From contig JAMWFC010000132.1 of assembly GCA_027475525.1 (NCBI GenBank), forward strand, positions 915,074 through 979,073: a stretch of 64,000 bases of DNA. The letters are read 5' to 3'. Under the pieces are notes generated by a model. The model did not search any database, was not told the origin of the DNA, and was given only the letters and a program-made list of their open reading frames with translations. The first letter of the stretch is position 1. Every line of letters starts with the position of its first letter. This document shows, piece after piece, positions 23,501-31,834 of the stretch. The stretch comes from Macrolepiota albuminosa. Its lineage: Eukaryota > Basidiomycota > Agaricomycetes > Agaricales > Agaricaceae. Position numbers and translations under genes: made by a program.

Positions 23501-24546
23501 TCATGGATCTACCTGAGGGAGATCGTTAGGCTGCATGGGCTGCCTAGCACCAAACTACGCTGATGGCTAAGGAGCTGTCATGGATCTACCTGAGGGAGAT
23601 CGTTAGGCTGCATGGGCTGCCTAGCACCATTGTAAGCGACCGTGACTCCAAGTTCACGTCTCAATGGTGGAGAGAACTCCACAAGCTGCTAGGAGCGCGA
23701 CTCCTTATGTCGACGTCCTTCCACCCTCAAACGGATGGGCAGACAGAGCGGGCTAACCGCAGTATAGGTCAGATTCTGAGGGCAGTTGTTCGCCCTGACC
23801 AACGGGACTGGGTGGACTGGTGTCCACTCACTGAGTTCGCGATTAACGCGAGTATCTCAGATACCACAGGGTATGCGCCCTTTGAACTCAACGGAGGGTA
23901 CTTACCCTCCATGCTGCACGAAGTTCGTGCGGATACGGTGGCTCACCGCGGAGTTGTCGAGTTTGCCAGGCAGGCCCTGGAGAACATCGCGGCGGCGCAT
24001 GACGCCATCATAGAGGCGCGAGTCTTCCAGGCGAAAAACGCCAATCACCGTAGGCGAACAGACCCGCCAATAGCTGTAGGAGCGTTGGTATACTTATCAA
24101 CGCGTAATCTGAGGCTCCCGAAGGGACGGGCGAGTAAACTCTGCCCGAAATGGGTAGGCCCGTACCGCGTCCTAGACGCGGAGCCAAGTACCTCCAACTA
24201 CGTGTTGGAGCTGCCTCTGGCATTACAGGAACGACGCATCGTTCCTAAGTTTCATGTGTCGCTGTTGCGACCTTATAGCGCGTCTGACGATGCGCTGTTC
24301 CCTAACAGGGCGACCCCGGGCCCCTATGATTTTGGGGCTCGAGACGATGACGAATGGTTCGTCGAGTGCATAATTGGGCACCGGTGGACTGAGCGTAACA
24401 CGCTCGAGTTTGAGGTACGATGGTCCCTGGGGGACACAACATGGGAGCCACACTCCCATTGCTCCAAGCTAGCGGCACTTGACCGTTATTTGGAGTTGAA
24501 GGGCGTTAAGCGCCCACATCAATTAAGTAAGCGTGCCGGCGCTTAA
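20567..24546 (+). CDS. pol: Pol polyprotein: RT, RNase H, integrase, chromodomain
   Basis: It copies the element's RNA into DNA and inserts it. Domains in order: RT with 'SKIDLTDAYEQVRI' (~21652), 'GDCNAPATFQRLM' and catalytic 'VYLDDIFIYSD' (~21838); RNase H with 'LICDASKTGVGAMYG' (~22288), 'HELETLAILEAL' and 'ITDHKALEFF'; integrase zinc finger H-x4-H...C-x2-C (~23179-23293), catalytic D in 'GMDFVGPFP' (~23377), D in 'VSDRDSKF' and E in 'QTDGQTERANRS' (~23730-23760); a GPY/F-type 'KWVGPYRV' (~24149); and a chromodomain-like end 'VRWSLGDTTWEPHSHC' (~24417-24465). It ends in a TAA at 24544-24546. The only break is the 77-bp duplication at 23476-23629. No separate ATG lies near the start, so expression probably depends on readthrough of the TGA at 20564. 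Confidence 0.93.
23476..23629. repeat. Perfect 77-bp tandem duplication inside pol
   Basis: 23476-23552 equals 23553-23629. It falls inside the integrase core and separates its first two catalytic aspartates into different frames; removing one unit restores one frame. Confidence 0.97.
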
Positions 24547-24549
24547 TTT

Positions 24550-24639
24550 GATCGGCAGTGCCGATCGTGGCTTGGCTGAGTTGGTCAGCAGCTGTGGCTG
24601 AAACACGTCTTAAAAGGCGAAATTTCTTTTTCGCCTTTT
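24550..24639 (+). promoter_or_regulatory. Intercistronic hairpins between pol and the extra ORFs
   Basis: GATCGGC (24550-24556) pairs with GCCGATC (24560-24566) around a 3-nt loop directly after the pol stop. An 11-bp perfect stem, AAAAGGCGAAA (24612-24622) with TTTCGCCTTTT (24629-24639), sits 10 nt before the ATG of the next frame at 24650. Position and strength suggest a role in downstream translation or RNA processing; no known element was recognised. Confidence 0.45.
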
Positions 24640-24649
24640 TTCCCCAACC

Positions 24650-25474
24650 ATGGACAGCATGCCCGTGGACGTAAGTGACCAGCAGCAGCAGCAGCTACAG
24701 CAGCAGCAATTTGAGAGTACACTGTCGGCTGAAGGGGGGGGGCAGATGGCTCCCCCGCTGACCCAAAATGCGCCCCAGTGGGGACAATCGCAACAGGCGG
24801 TGGGCTTCCCACAGCAGCAGCAACAACCAGCGGCGGGCTACCCGCCACAGCAGCCGGTGATCAGTGGCTATCCGCCACTTCAAACCATGCAGGGCAACTT
24901 CATGCCCCAGAACGCACCTGTGGGCGGCTATCAGCCCCAACAACCAGCACCGGGCGCTTATGCGCCACATCACACCGAGGGCCAATTCCAGCAACAGGCC
25001 TACGGGGGGCTAGTCAGCCCCCAAGCAGCGCCGGCATGGAGGCAGCTTGCCCCTGTACCGGCAACAGGGCAACTGGGGACACATCCTTTTCCCCAGTTTA
25101 CCGCCCCGGCGCACTACCCTGGGATGGGTGGTGTGCCCGTAATGATGCCGTACCCCCCGGCTTGGATGGGGGCTTGGGGCGCAATGCCCCAGTACAGCGA
25201 CTCGCATGAGTCGCAAGCCAAGGGAGGCCGGTCGATTTCCCTGTCGACCACAGTACCAACCGATAACCTAGAGGGACGCCGAGCATCCCTCGTGCAGGCC
25301 ACCGCGGCCATTGAGAGAGCAGAAACTCTCAATACAGAACAAAGCGTCGGTTCATCGTCCAATGCGCCGACGGAGAGCCGCACCAATCCGAGCCCAGCTC
25401 GGAAGAAGAGTCGCGTCCTCGACGCGACAAAGGAAAAGCACGGGCTGTCGAGCCCACTCACAGCCAGGACTTAG
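24650..25474 (+). CDS. Extra ORF 1 of the chromovirus: Gln/Pro/Gly-rich protein
   Basis: It encodes a 274-residue low-complexity protein. The first ~180 residues are Q/P/G/Y-rich with recurring 'GGYQPQQP'-like units, resembling intrinsically disordered or prion-like regions; the remainder is Ser/Thr-rich and charged. It starts at the first ATG after the pol stop, 10 nt past a strong hairpin. Near 25380 the likely coding sense moves to the -1 frame, where an acidic/basic stretch typical of this kind of protein ('RPRRDKGKAVEP') begins. This could be a frameshift site or a one-base lesion. No enzyme motif is seen. Extra ORFs 1, 2 and 3 may be parts of one long protein of about 1,000 residues. 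Confidence 0.6.
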   Translation: MDSMPVDVSDQQQQQLQQQQFESTLSAEGGGQMAPPLTQNAPQWGQSQQAVGFPQQQQQPAAGYPPQQPVISGYPPLQTMQGNFMPQNAPVGGYQPQQPAPGAYAPHHTEGQFQQQAYGGLVSPQAAPAWRQLAPVPATGQLGTHPFPQFTAPAHYPGMGGVPVMMPYPPAWMGAWGAMPQYSDSHESQAKGGRSISLSTTVPTDNLEGRRASLVQATAAIERAETLNTEQSVGSSSNAPTESRTNPSPARKKSRVLDATKEKHGLSSPLTART

Positions 25475-25575
25475 TCCTGGCTACCCTTCTCCAACGACTG
25501 GGAGATAACGGGTACGATGTACCCGCAGAGTCATCATTCCTCCGCGATGCGGAGGCAGTCGTCCTCATCTGCCGG

Positions 25576-26406
25576 ATGATGGACGACATGGATCACATGC
25601 GCGCTCAGCGCAAAACTGATCTCCTTGCCCTCTCGGCCGCTCGTAAGCGGCAGTCTACACCCCCGAGTCGGGACACCGACTCCAGCAAAAGGGCGCATCG
25701 GCAAGGAGTGGAGGACGCGCCCTCCCGCTCGATTAAGTCGAGCGTTGCTGCCCCCGGCTGGGAGGCCGGTCTAGGACGGGACATCCTTCCTTATGAAGAT
25801 GTTCCTGCTCCAGCCGCCCCCCGGCTTATCCAGCGCCTCGCCAGCGGCGCGTCTGAGGTCGCGTCTTCGCGACCAGTATCCGTGGTATCCACCACGTACT
25901 CTGGGGAGCAGAGTTCCAGGGGCGTGAGCACACGCCCCACTGAGGCCAAGGCCTCACAACCCCGAAAGGATCGTCGGGGTAAGCAACCGGAAGTGCGCGC
26001 CTACGTCAACGTGCACTTCCCCGAGGATGCCCCGAAAGGGGCCCCAGGGGCTAACATCCCCTTTTTACCCGCTATACTGGTAGAGGGCCTGCCAGCCCGA
26101 CTCCCGCGGTGTGTGTGGGCAATGGACCCACGATCTGAGAAGTCGGAGCCGGAGAGGCTGCCTTCTCCGCCCTCCGACGACGATTGGTATGAGGAGCCTG
26201 AAGAGGCTCGTATGGAATCCCCAGTGCCGCACGAGACGGCGGCACAGCGTATGGCGCACGAACGGCGGCACAGCGTATGGCGCACGAACGGCGCAACAGC
26301 AATTGACGAGCCAAGATGGAGCGTCGGGCGCAGAACAGCGCCAAACGAGGGGCCGCCCTCCTTGAGGACGAAACCGGGCGCATCCCTGATGCGCTCGGTG
26401 TGGTGA
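25576..26406 (+). CDS. Extra ORF 2 of the chromovirus: charged disordered protein
   Basis: The frame is open from about 25316, ahead of its first ATG at 25576, and overlaps the end of extra ORF 1, so translation may enter by frameshifting. The sequence is rich in Arg, Ser, Pro and Glu, with an ordered-looking segment 'RAYVNVHFPEDAP' near 25995. A 26-bp tandem duplication (26236-26293) alters the C-terminus; without it the frame would stop about 12 bases before the ATG of extra ORF 3. The function is unknown. Confidence 0.5.
   Translation: MMDDMDHMRAQRKTDLLALSAARKRQSTPPSRDTDSSKRAHRQGVEDAPSRSIKSSVAAPGWEAGLGRDILPYEDVPAPAAPRLIQRLASGASEVASSRPVSVVSTTYSGEQSSRGVSTRPTEAKASQPRKDRRGKQPEVRAYVNVHFPEDAPKGAPGANIPFLPAILVEGLPARLPRCVWAMDPRSEKSEPERLPSPPSDDDWYEEPEEARMESPVPHETAAQRMAHERRHSVWRTNGATAIDEPRWSVGRRTAPNEGPPSLRTKPGASLMRSVW
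26236..26293. repeat. 26-bp tandem duplication at the ORF 2/ORF 3 boundary
   Basis: 26236-26261 is repeated as 26262-26287, with a further 6 matching bases. Its length is not 77, so it may be a genuine slippage or hairpin-associated event. Confidence 0.9.
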
Positions 26407-27866
26407 TCTACCGTGATCACACTATTGAGCGCCAGAACTCATTCTTTGGCACGGGGCTGGCTCCCCAATTCTATTGGTCGCCAATGACCAATACCATCTT
26501 CGTCGGGCAAGAAGCCCACGCAGCCAGGTCCTTCGAGGACGACAAACCGGGCAACGCCGCCGCGACGCCCCACAACAGTAAGGTGTACCAAGTTGCACCT
26601 CGCGGGTTTCCCCGCAGCCCTCGAGAAGTCTGCAGACTTCACGCACTGGTCAACAACCAGTTTACGCCGCTTCATCAGCGTCAGTTGGGCTACCTCTTGC
26701 TCAACGAATTCAAGCGGGTGGCGCTCAACTGCCACCCTACGGCCCGAGACAGAGCTATGTCTCATTTACTCGACGAGGTCGAGTATAGGACTATCGCGGT
26801 ACCCTTCGCGAGTCCAGAGGAGCAGGAGAGTTTCCTGCGAATGATTGTGCCGTCGCGGCTCTATCGCCGCAAAGAGGGAGGGAAAATCGCCTTTGTCGGC
26901 CTTAACCCCCCTGATCCAAAGCAACCATTTGCTTTGGACTACCTGGGCTCATATGCCCTCCTCTATGGACGCCCTGGGACGTCCAACGTGTGGACCGGTC
27001 TGGCCATGGACCGAGCCATGCGCATTCATTGGCGCAGCCTCTTTGGGTTTGCGCTTGTACGCGCCCTCAGCGCCAGCCGCCCCTCCAAGGCCACGGTATA
27101 CAAGTACCTGGCCTACGTCTTCGCCAGGCCAGGCCTCTACAAAGAGGCCGTGGCTGAGTACGAGGCGGCCACGGGGCAAGCCTTCGAGCCTCTCCACGCC
27201 GACGACCCTACCTTCGAGGTTCGGGCTGTGGACATCCCGGAAGCGTCAGCTTCCGTATTCACCACTTCGGACGTGTTACGCGTCCTTCTTCACAATCAAA
27301 TTCCGGTCAGCTGGGCTGACCACGCGTACACTTATGGGGTCACCTACTTGGCCCATCTATTCTTCAGCGACAGCCGGCTCTACAATGAGGCGGCTGCTAT
27401 CGACGACGAGAGGCTACAACGCCTCGACCACTACGGTACACCCCAGTCCATCCCGCAGTGGGATGGGTGGCGCGAGGCCACCATTGGCGACCGCCAACGC
27501 CTGATGCTCCAGCAGCAGGACAGTCGTCGTGCATACGACGACGCGCTCGTCAAGGGGATGTACCTCTCTATTGGGCAAGACATTCATGCCCACGAAATCT
27601 GGACGCGCCAGTACCCGTCCGACACCGGGGATCTGCCTGATCCCCAACCACCTGTCCCGGGGTCGACCGTTGACCCCAATCTCACACTGTCCCCCCTCCG
27701 GGACTATGACGATTCCCTGCCAGTAGCAGGGCCTTCGGGTACTTCTTACGCGCCCGCACCCGAGGATGAACTCCTCGACTACGACATGGACGACGCGACT
27801 GCCGATCCATTCCGGGAGCCTGGGGGCTCTCCCATTGCCCCCGTCCCTGACTTACCGACGGCATGA
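26316..27866 (+). CDS. Extra ORF 3 of the chromovirus: ordered protein of unknown function
   Basis: This 516-residue frame is intact. It looks folded: an N-terminal segment 'VIYRDHTIERQNSFFGTGLAP', a helical middle with 'PRGFPRSPREVCRLHALV' and 'HQRQLGYLLLNEF', aromatic-rich segments 'YLGSYALLYGRPG' and 'IHWRSLFGFALVRAL', then 'IPQWDGWREATI' and an acidic tail. I recognise no enzyme, envelope or RNase motif and no transmembrane segment. I recall similar hypothetical proteins in other agaricomycetes, but could not check. The position between integrase and 3' LTR is where other LTR elements carry accessory genes. Confidence 0.7.
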   Translation: MERRAQNSAKRGAALLEDETGRIPDALGVVIYRDHTIERQNSFFGTGLAPQFYWSPMTNTIFVGQEAHAARSFEDDKPGNAAATPHNSKVYQVAPRGFPRSPREVCRLHALVNNQFTPLHQRQLGYLLLNEFKRVALNCHPTARDRAMSHLLDEVEYRTIAVPFASPEEQESFLRMIVPSRLYRRKEGGKIAFVGLNPPDPKQPFALDYLGSYALLYGRPGTSNVWTGLAMDRAMRIHWRSLFGFALVRALSASRPSKATVYKYLAYVFARPGLYKEAVAEYEAATGQAFEPLHADDPTFEVRAVDIPEASASVFTTSDVLRVLLHNQIPVSWADHAYTYGVTYLAHLFFSDSRLYNEAAAIDDERLQRLDHYGTPQSIPQWDGWREATIGDRQRLMLQQQDSRRAYDDALVKGMYLSIGQDIHAHEIWTRQYPSDTGDLPDPQPPVPGSTVDPNLTLSPLRDYDDSLPVAGPSGTSYAPAPEDELLDYDMDDATADPFREPGGSPIAPVPDLPTA

Positions 27867-27898
27867 CCGTCGTATTATCTCGAGACCGTAGCTCGGTC

Positions 27899-27910
27899 TG
27901 ATTGGGGGGT
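27899..27910 (+). promoter_or_regulatory. Polypurine-type tract before the 3' LTR
   Basis: A G-run (27904-27909) with neighbouring bases lies one to two bases before the LTR start at 27912, the usual position of the plus-strand primer in LTR elements. Confidence 0.55.
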
Positions 27911-27911
27911 G

Positions 27912-28146
27912 TGTAGCGTAGTCCGCTATGTGGCGTTGTCCACATAGCTTTACTTACCTTACCGTAGATACTATTATATTATATTTATTATAATATAATA
28001 TTAATTTACATTATTATATAAATTAGTTTACCAGCTGCTTACAAAGCAGCTTAATTTTGTTTTACACTACATAGTCAATAGACCGGTCTGGTCTGATTCT
28101 GTACTGTGTGAACTTAAGCTCTCACAAATCCAGTAACTTCGTTACA
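27912..28146 (+). repeat. 3' LTR of the chromovirus
   Basis: By eye it is identical over 235 bp to 16811-17045. It is followed by the target duplication TGTCG (28147-28151). Confidence 0.97.
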
Positions 28147-28151
28147 TGTCG

Positions 28152-28966
28152 AGCTTGACTAAATCCTGCAAAGGCATGTATCAAAAGCAGAATACTGCTA
28201 TGTAGCTATGTAGTGTGAGTTACACTTTGTATTAGTAGTGTACAATCTACCTGTTGACGTACTATCACAACCTTCTTGTCTTGTTAGCCAAAGGCCAGGT
28301 TATTGATTACGCACCTTGCATGGATGGCGGAGCTTTCGTTCGACTTATCGTCGCCAGCGTTTGTCAATGCACGAGTCAAACAAGGCGAGTTCTGGGTGCT
28401 GTCTGCAGTGTGAGGAAGGGGCAACCCGACGTATTTGAGGACAAGTCTCAGTGTAGTCGAGGCTCACAGTCAACTGCAGCAAGTCAACCAAAGAGGACGG
28501 TTATGGGTACCCTTGCCATGTGAGCGCCAGTACGTACTATACATAGTCTTAGAAGACAGACGCAGCTGACAGCCACCTCGCAGGGTCTACCTCAAGTTCC
28601 GTGGTTGTGCCGAGTAGTGGAGAGACTTTATACAAGAGAGGAGCCCTCATACACCTACCTGCTTGGAAGAATGTGACCAGTCAAGCGAGTCTCCGCACCT
28701 TCAAGACCTAGATATCCTTAGTACGCCAGAATCCCAGAACGACAGAGACGACAGGCATGCCAAGACTAGCTATCGATCTTGCGAATCAATCACCTCGGAC
28801 ACGTCAGATGGGAGTAGTTGTAAGCCAAATTGACAAAATCTCATTCGCACGTCAGGTATTTTCCACGGTCTGTGACTATTCTCCCATACGCCTGGAACAC
28901 ATATAATAGACTACGTGTCCTCTATGTACTACACGCGTTCTAAACCATCCACGGCTACGCAGAGCC
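28152..28966 (+). other. Segmental duplication 2, copy A, right part; conserved unknown exon
   Basis: This matches 61213-62056. A reading frame conserved between the copies (28254-28523 here, 61362-61694 there) carries 'KGQVVDYAPFMDGGA'-like and 'YVLYIVLEDRRSRQPRRR'-like segments (the latter in copy B). In this copy a stop separates the two, so it is probably the broken version. It has no recognised domain. It continues the frame seen upstream of the chromovirus insertion, so the retroelement landed in or beside this gene. Confidence 0.6.
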
Positions 28967-30730
28967 ATGGAGACGGGTCTCGTAGACAGGTTGGTCGCAA
29001 AGCTGACCTCGTCCAGTTTTCGTGCTTTCTTTCTCCTTTCTCTCACTGCTCTCGTTACGGCCAAGGTTAATGTTATCGATGTGGATGCCTCTGGGACCAT
29101 TGTAGACCTTGCCGGGCAACCATACTATGTCCCTTTCGATCCAGTACTGACAGTCGATCCCTCCAGACGCTCTGGCGTTCCTGCAGGTCTTGTCCCAGTC
29201 ACGAGCATAACGGCACAATACTCTCCAATCACCAAAACCTTTCTCCAGTCTCAGATCTCAGCCTATGGAAACATGGACGATGTCTGGACGGACCAGTTCC
29301 TAGACTCCCTCTTCATTTCGTACAGCGGACAGTTGATTGGATTCCTTGAGGAAGACGCGGAGACTTGGCTTCAAGAAAGCAACATGTCGCACATATACGT
29401 TTCTTCGAATATCCGCCTGCCTAAATTCACGCGCCCTCCCATCTCGCAAATCGAAACTGGGCCTCCAACGGGCCCGTACTTCACTGCACCTTCCCAGAAC
29501 TCGTCCCGTCTAGACATCCTCGCTCCCTACCGCCTCCGCAAAGACGAATACGCCAGCTTCCTCTTCGGCGCAATCCCAAACCCCTCAGGCGGCTGGACGC
29601 CCACCAACATCACTCTCGACACTTCCGGCGCACAATACATCCCTGTCCCCTCGCGTATAAGCCTCCTCACCAAATCCCTCCCGCTCTCTGGCATGCGTTT
29701 CGCCGTCAAGGACATCTTCGACGTCGAAGGACTTCCTACAGGCGCAGGCTCCCATGCATACGCCCTCGTGCATCCATCCCCGCTCTCCGCCACCGCGCCA
29801 TCAATCCAACGCCTTCTCGCTCTCGGCGCCTCCCTCGTAGGCAAGACACGCACGTCCCAGTTCGCACACGGCGCACAACCCTGGGAGTACGTCGACCATG
29901 CATATTCGCTCAACCCGCGTGGGGATGGGCAACTCACGGCGTCCGCGTCGAGCTCTGGGAGTGCCTGTGCGATCGCGGGTTATGAATGGGTCGAGTTTAC
30001 TGTTGGGAGTGATACGAGGGGAAGTGTGAGGAAGCCTGCGGCGTTTGTGGGCGCGTATGGGATGAGGCCTACGCATGGGAGTTTGGATATGAGCGGTGTG
30101 ATCCCGCTGTCGGAGGACATGGATACGGCAGGCTACTTTACGAGGGACCCGAGGCTGTTCGCCGCGCTCGGCATTCGATGGTAAGACAAATGTTGTATTT
30201 TTTTTTGATTGATGCTGATTCACCCTGGTAGGTACGAACACTCTCCCGTCCGAAAGAAACGCCAAACAATTCGGTTCCCCAAGCAACTATTCTACCCGAC
30301 CGAACATTTCCCTGTCTCCAACCCCGCAGCCCAAGTACTCTATGACAACTTCGCAGCCGCGCTGTCAAAACACCTCAAAATAACTGTAGTCCCAATCAAT
30401 TTCACCACTTCCCTGCTGGACCACATCCCCTCGCACGACTTTGCCCAATTCCAGCTCGCGTCGAACACCCTAGCCGAGTACCGTTCCTGGGTGTCCGTCG
30501 GCAAACCACTCGTCGAGGCGTACAAGGACCAGTTCAACTCCACGCCGACGTTTGACCCCCGCGCGAAGGCGATGTTTGCGCGCGGTGCGAAACACACAGC
30601 GTACGACTTTGTCGCTGCCCAACGCGTCCTCCATGCGTTCCGCGAGTCTGTGGCGTCCGATCTCATCAAAGCGGATATCAAGTCGTGCTCGGACTCGTTG
30701 TTCATGTATGACGCGAGCACCGGTGATTGA
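28967..30730 (+). CDS. Secreted amidase-signature hydrolase, C-terminally truncated
   Basis: Amidase-signature enzymes hydrolyse C-N amide bonds with a Lys-Ser-Ser triad. The start at 28967 gives a hydrophobic segment ('FFLLSLTALV') suggesting secretion. Catalytic motifs: Lys in 'FAVKDIFDVEGLPTGAGS' (~29698), glycine/serine box 'SASSSGSACAIAG' and Ser in 'GSDTRGSVRKPA'. An intron at 30181-30231 (GT-AG, 51 bp) joins exon 2 at 30232, which continues 'YEHSPVRKKRQ'. Exon 2 stops at 30728-30730, ~110-130 residues before the usual end, exactly where the next gene's sequence begins, so the tail was lost in a deletion that fused the genes. The core is complete, but activity without the C-terminus is doubtful. 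The N-terminal ~130 residues match the extra domain seen in fungal scytalone-dehydratase-like Arp1 amidases. Confidence 0.8.
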
Positions 30731-31834
30731 CTCCATCTCCGCCTCTGACGCCCCCGACGTAGGCTCTCTCCGCGCATATATCCTCTCCATCCCCCCTCAG
30801 ACGCTCCACATCTATACCGCCTCCCGCCTCCCGCCTCCACTTCGACCTCGACCCTGCTACCTTCCACCATCTCGCTGCCTTTTTCGCCGAGCTAACGCCC
30901 CCGCCGAAGCTCCACTGCGTGCGGTGCCACAAGGCGTTCTTCGAGATTGAGAATACGGACAGGAGCTGTCTTGTTGCCCACGACGAGAGCGCGGAGGTGG
31001 AGCGTGTGTCGGCAAAAGCAAAGGACAAGGGAACGTTGTATGAGACGACATGGAGCTGTTGTGGGAAGACCGTGGAGGGCGATGGGGATATAGGCCCGCC
31101 GGACGGGTGGTGTTATGAGGGCCAGCATACCGTGCGTCTCTCCATTCTCCCTCTGTAACTCACTGAGCTGACAAATCATGCAGACCGACACTAAACGCGC
31201 ACGGTTTCGTGCAGACTCGACGATGCACGACGACAAGCTCGTCTCATGCGAGCGTCTACGATGCGGCATGCCCCCGCGCAGCACACGCAAGCGTGGACGG
31301 CCAGTCGCTGAAGACGAGGACGAGCATTCCTCCGTAACGTCCTCGCACCCGTTGACGAATGCCTCCCCGCGCTCGTCCAATGGCCGCAAGAAGGCCCGCA
31401 CACGCGCACCACCGCCTCCCCTCAAAGAATCCAACCAGATGGACGTCGTCCACGACAACGACAATGACGTTACCTGCCCTTCCCCCGGCCCTGCGCCCTC
31501 ATCTCCCAAACCCAACCTGAAACCGCGTGCTAAACCGAAATCCAAACCGAAGGCCAAACCTGCGAGCGCAACGACAACGGCGCCCAAAACAAGCAGACCC
31601 CTCGTCCTCATGCCACCCTTTGTCTCGCGCCCGTCGTCCCCCAATGCCAACAAGGTCCAGGTTGTGATCACGTCGAGCTCTGCCTCTGCGTCACCCGCGA
31701 GGTCGAGGAAGGACTCGGGTGTGTCGGTGGGAAGGGGTAGGGGGAGCATCAAGGCCAGATCCAAGGGAAGGGCGCGGCCGCTTGAGGAGGTCGTGGATTC
31801 GAGCGTGGATGCTGAAAGGGCCATGGGCACCTAA
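30727..31834 (+). pseudogene. Cys-rich zinc-binding-type conserved protein, copy A (frameshifted)
   Basis: The sense starts in the fused sequence 'SISASDAPD' and runs to a frameshift near 30825, where a 7-bp unit (CCGCCTC) is duplicated relative to copy B. It then continues in another frame through a Cys/His cluster (CxxCH; C-x4-H; 'WSCCGKTV'; 'GWCYEGQHT') and a GT-AG intron (31132-31183). The final exon is basic, Lys/Pro- and Ser-rich, and ends at 31834. The Cys/His spacing suggests two zinc sites, loosely CHORD-like; the tail looks disordered and possibly nuclear. No start codon is present because the 5' end was lost in the fusion. The function is unknown. Confidence 0.65.

Larger units (their letters stand above)
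16811..28146 (+). mobile_element. Young Ty3/gypsy chromovirus with extra 3' coding region
   Basis: Two 235-bp LTRs that look identical flank an internal region coding Gag-protease, Pol (RT, RNase H, integrase, chromodomain) and about 3.2 kb of additional reading frames. The target duplication TGTCG is at 16806-16810 and 28147-28151. The total length of 11,336 bp falls to ~11,182 bp if the two 77-bp duplications (17845-17998, 23476-23629) are assembly artefacts, which would also restore gag and pol. GC content is visibly higher than in the flanks. The whole element is dense in short perfect inverted repeats. Identical LTRs and near-intact frames indicate a very recent insertion. Confidence 0.96.

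Noticed and set aside
24612..24640. Rho-independent terminator
   Set aside because: The stem plus T-run resembles one, but the context is a eukaryotic retrotransposon, so I list it only as a hairpin.
30552..30950. 132-codon plus frame and minus frames over the amidase/zinc-protein fusion
   Set aside because: They overlap the real exons in other frames and carry no motif of their own.
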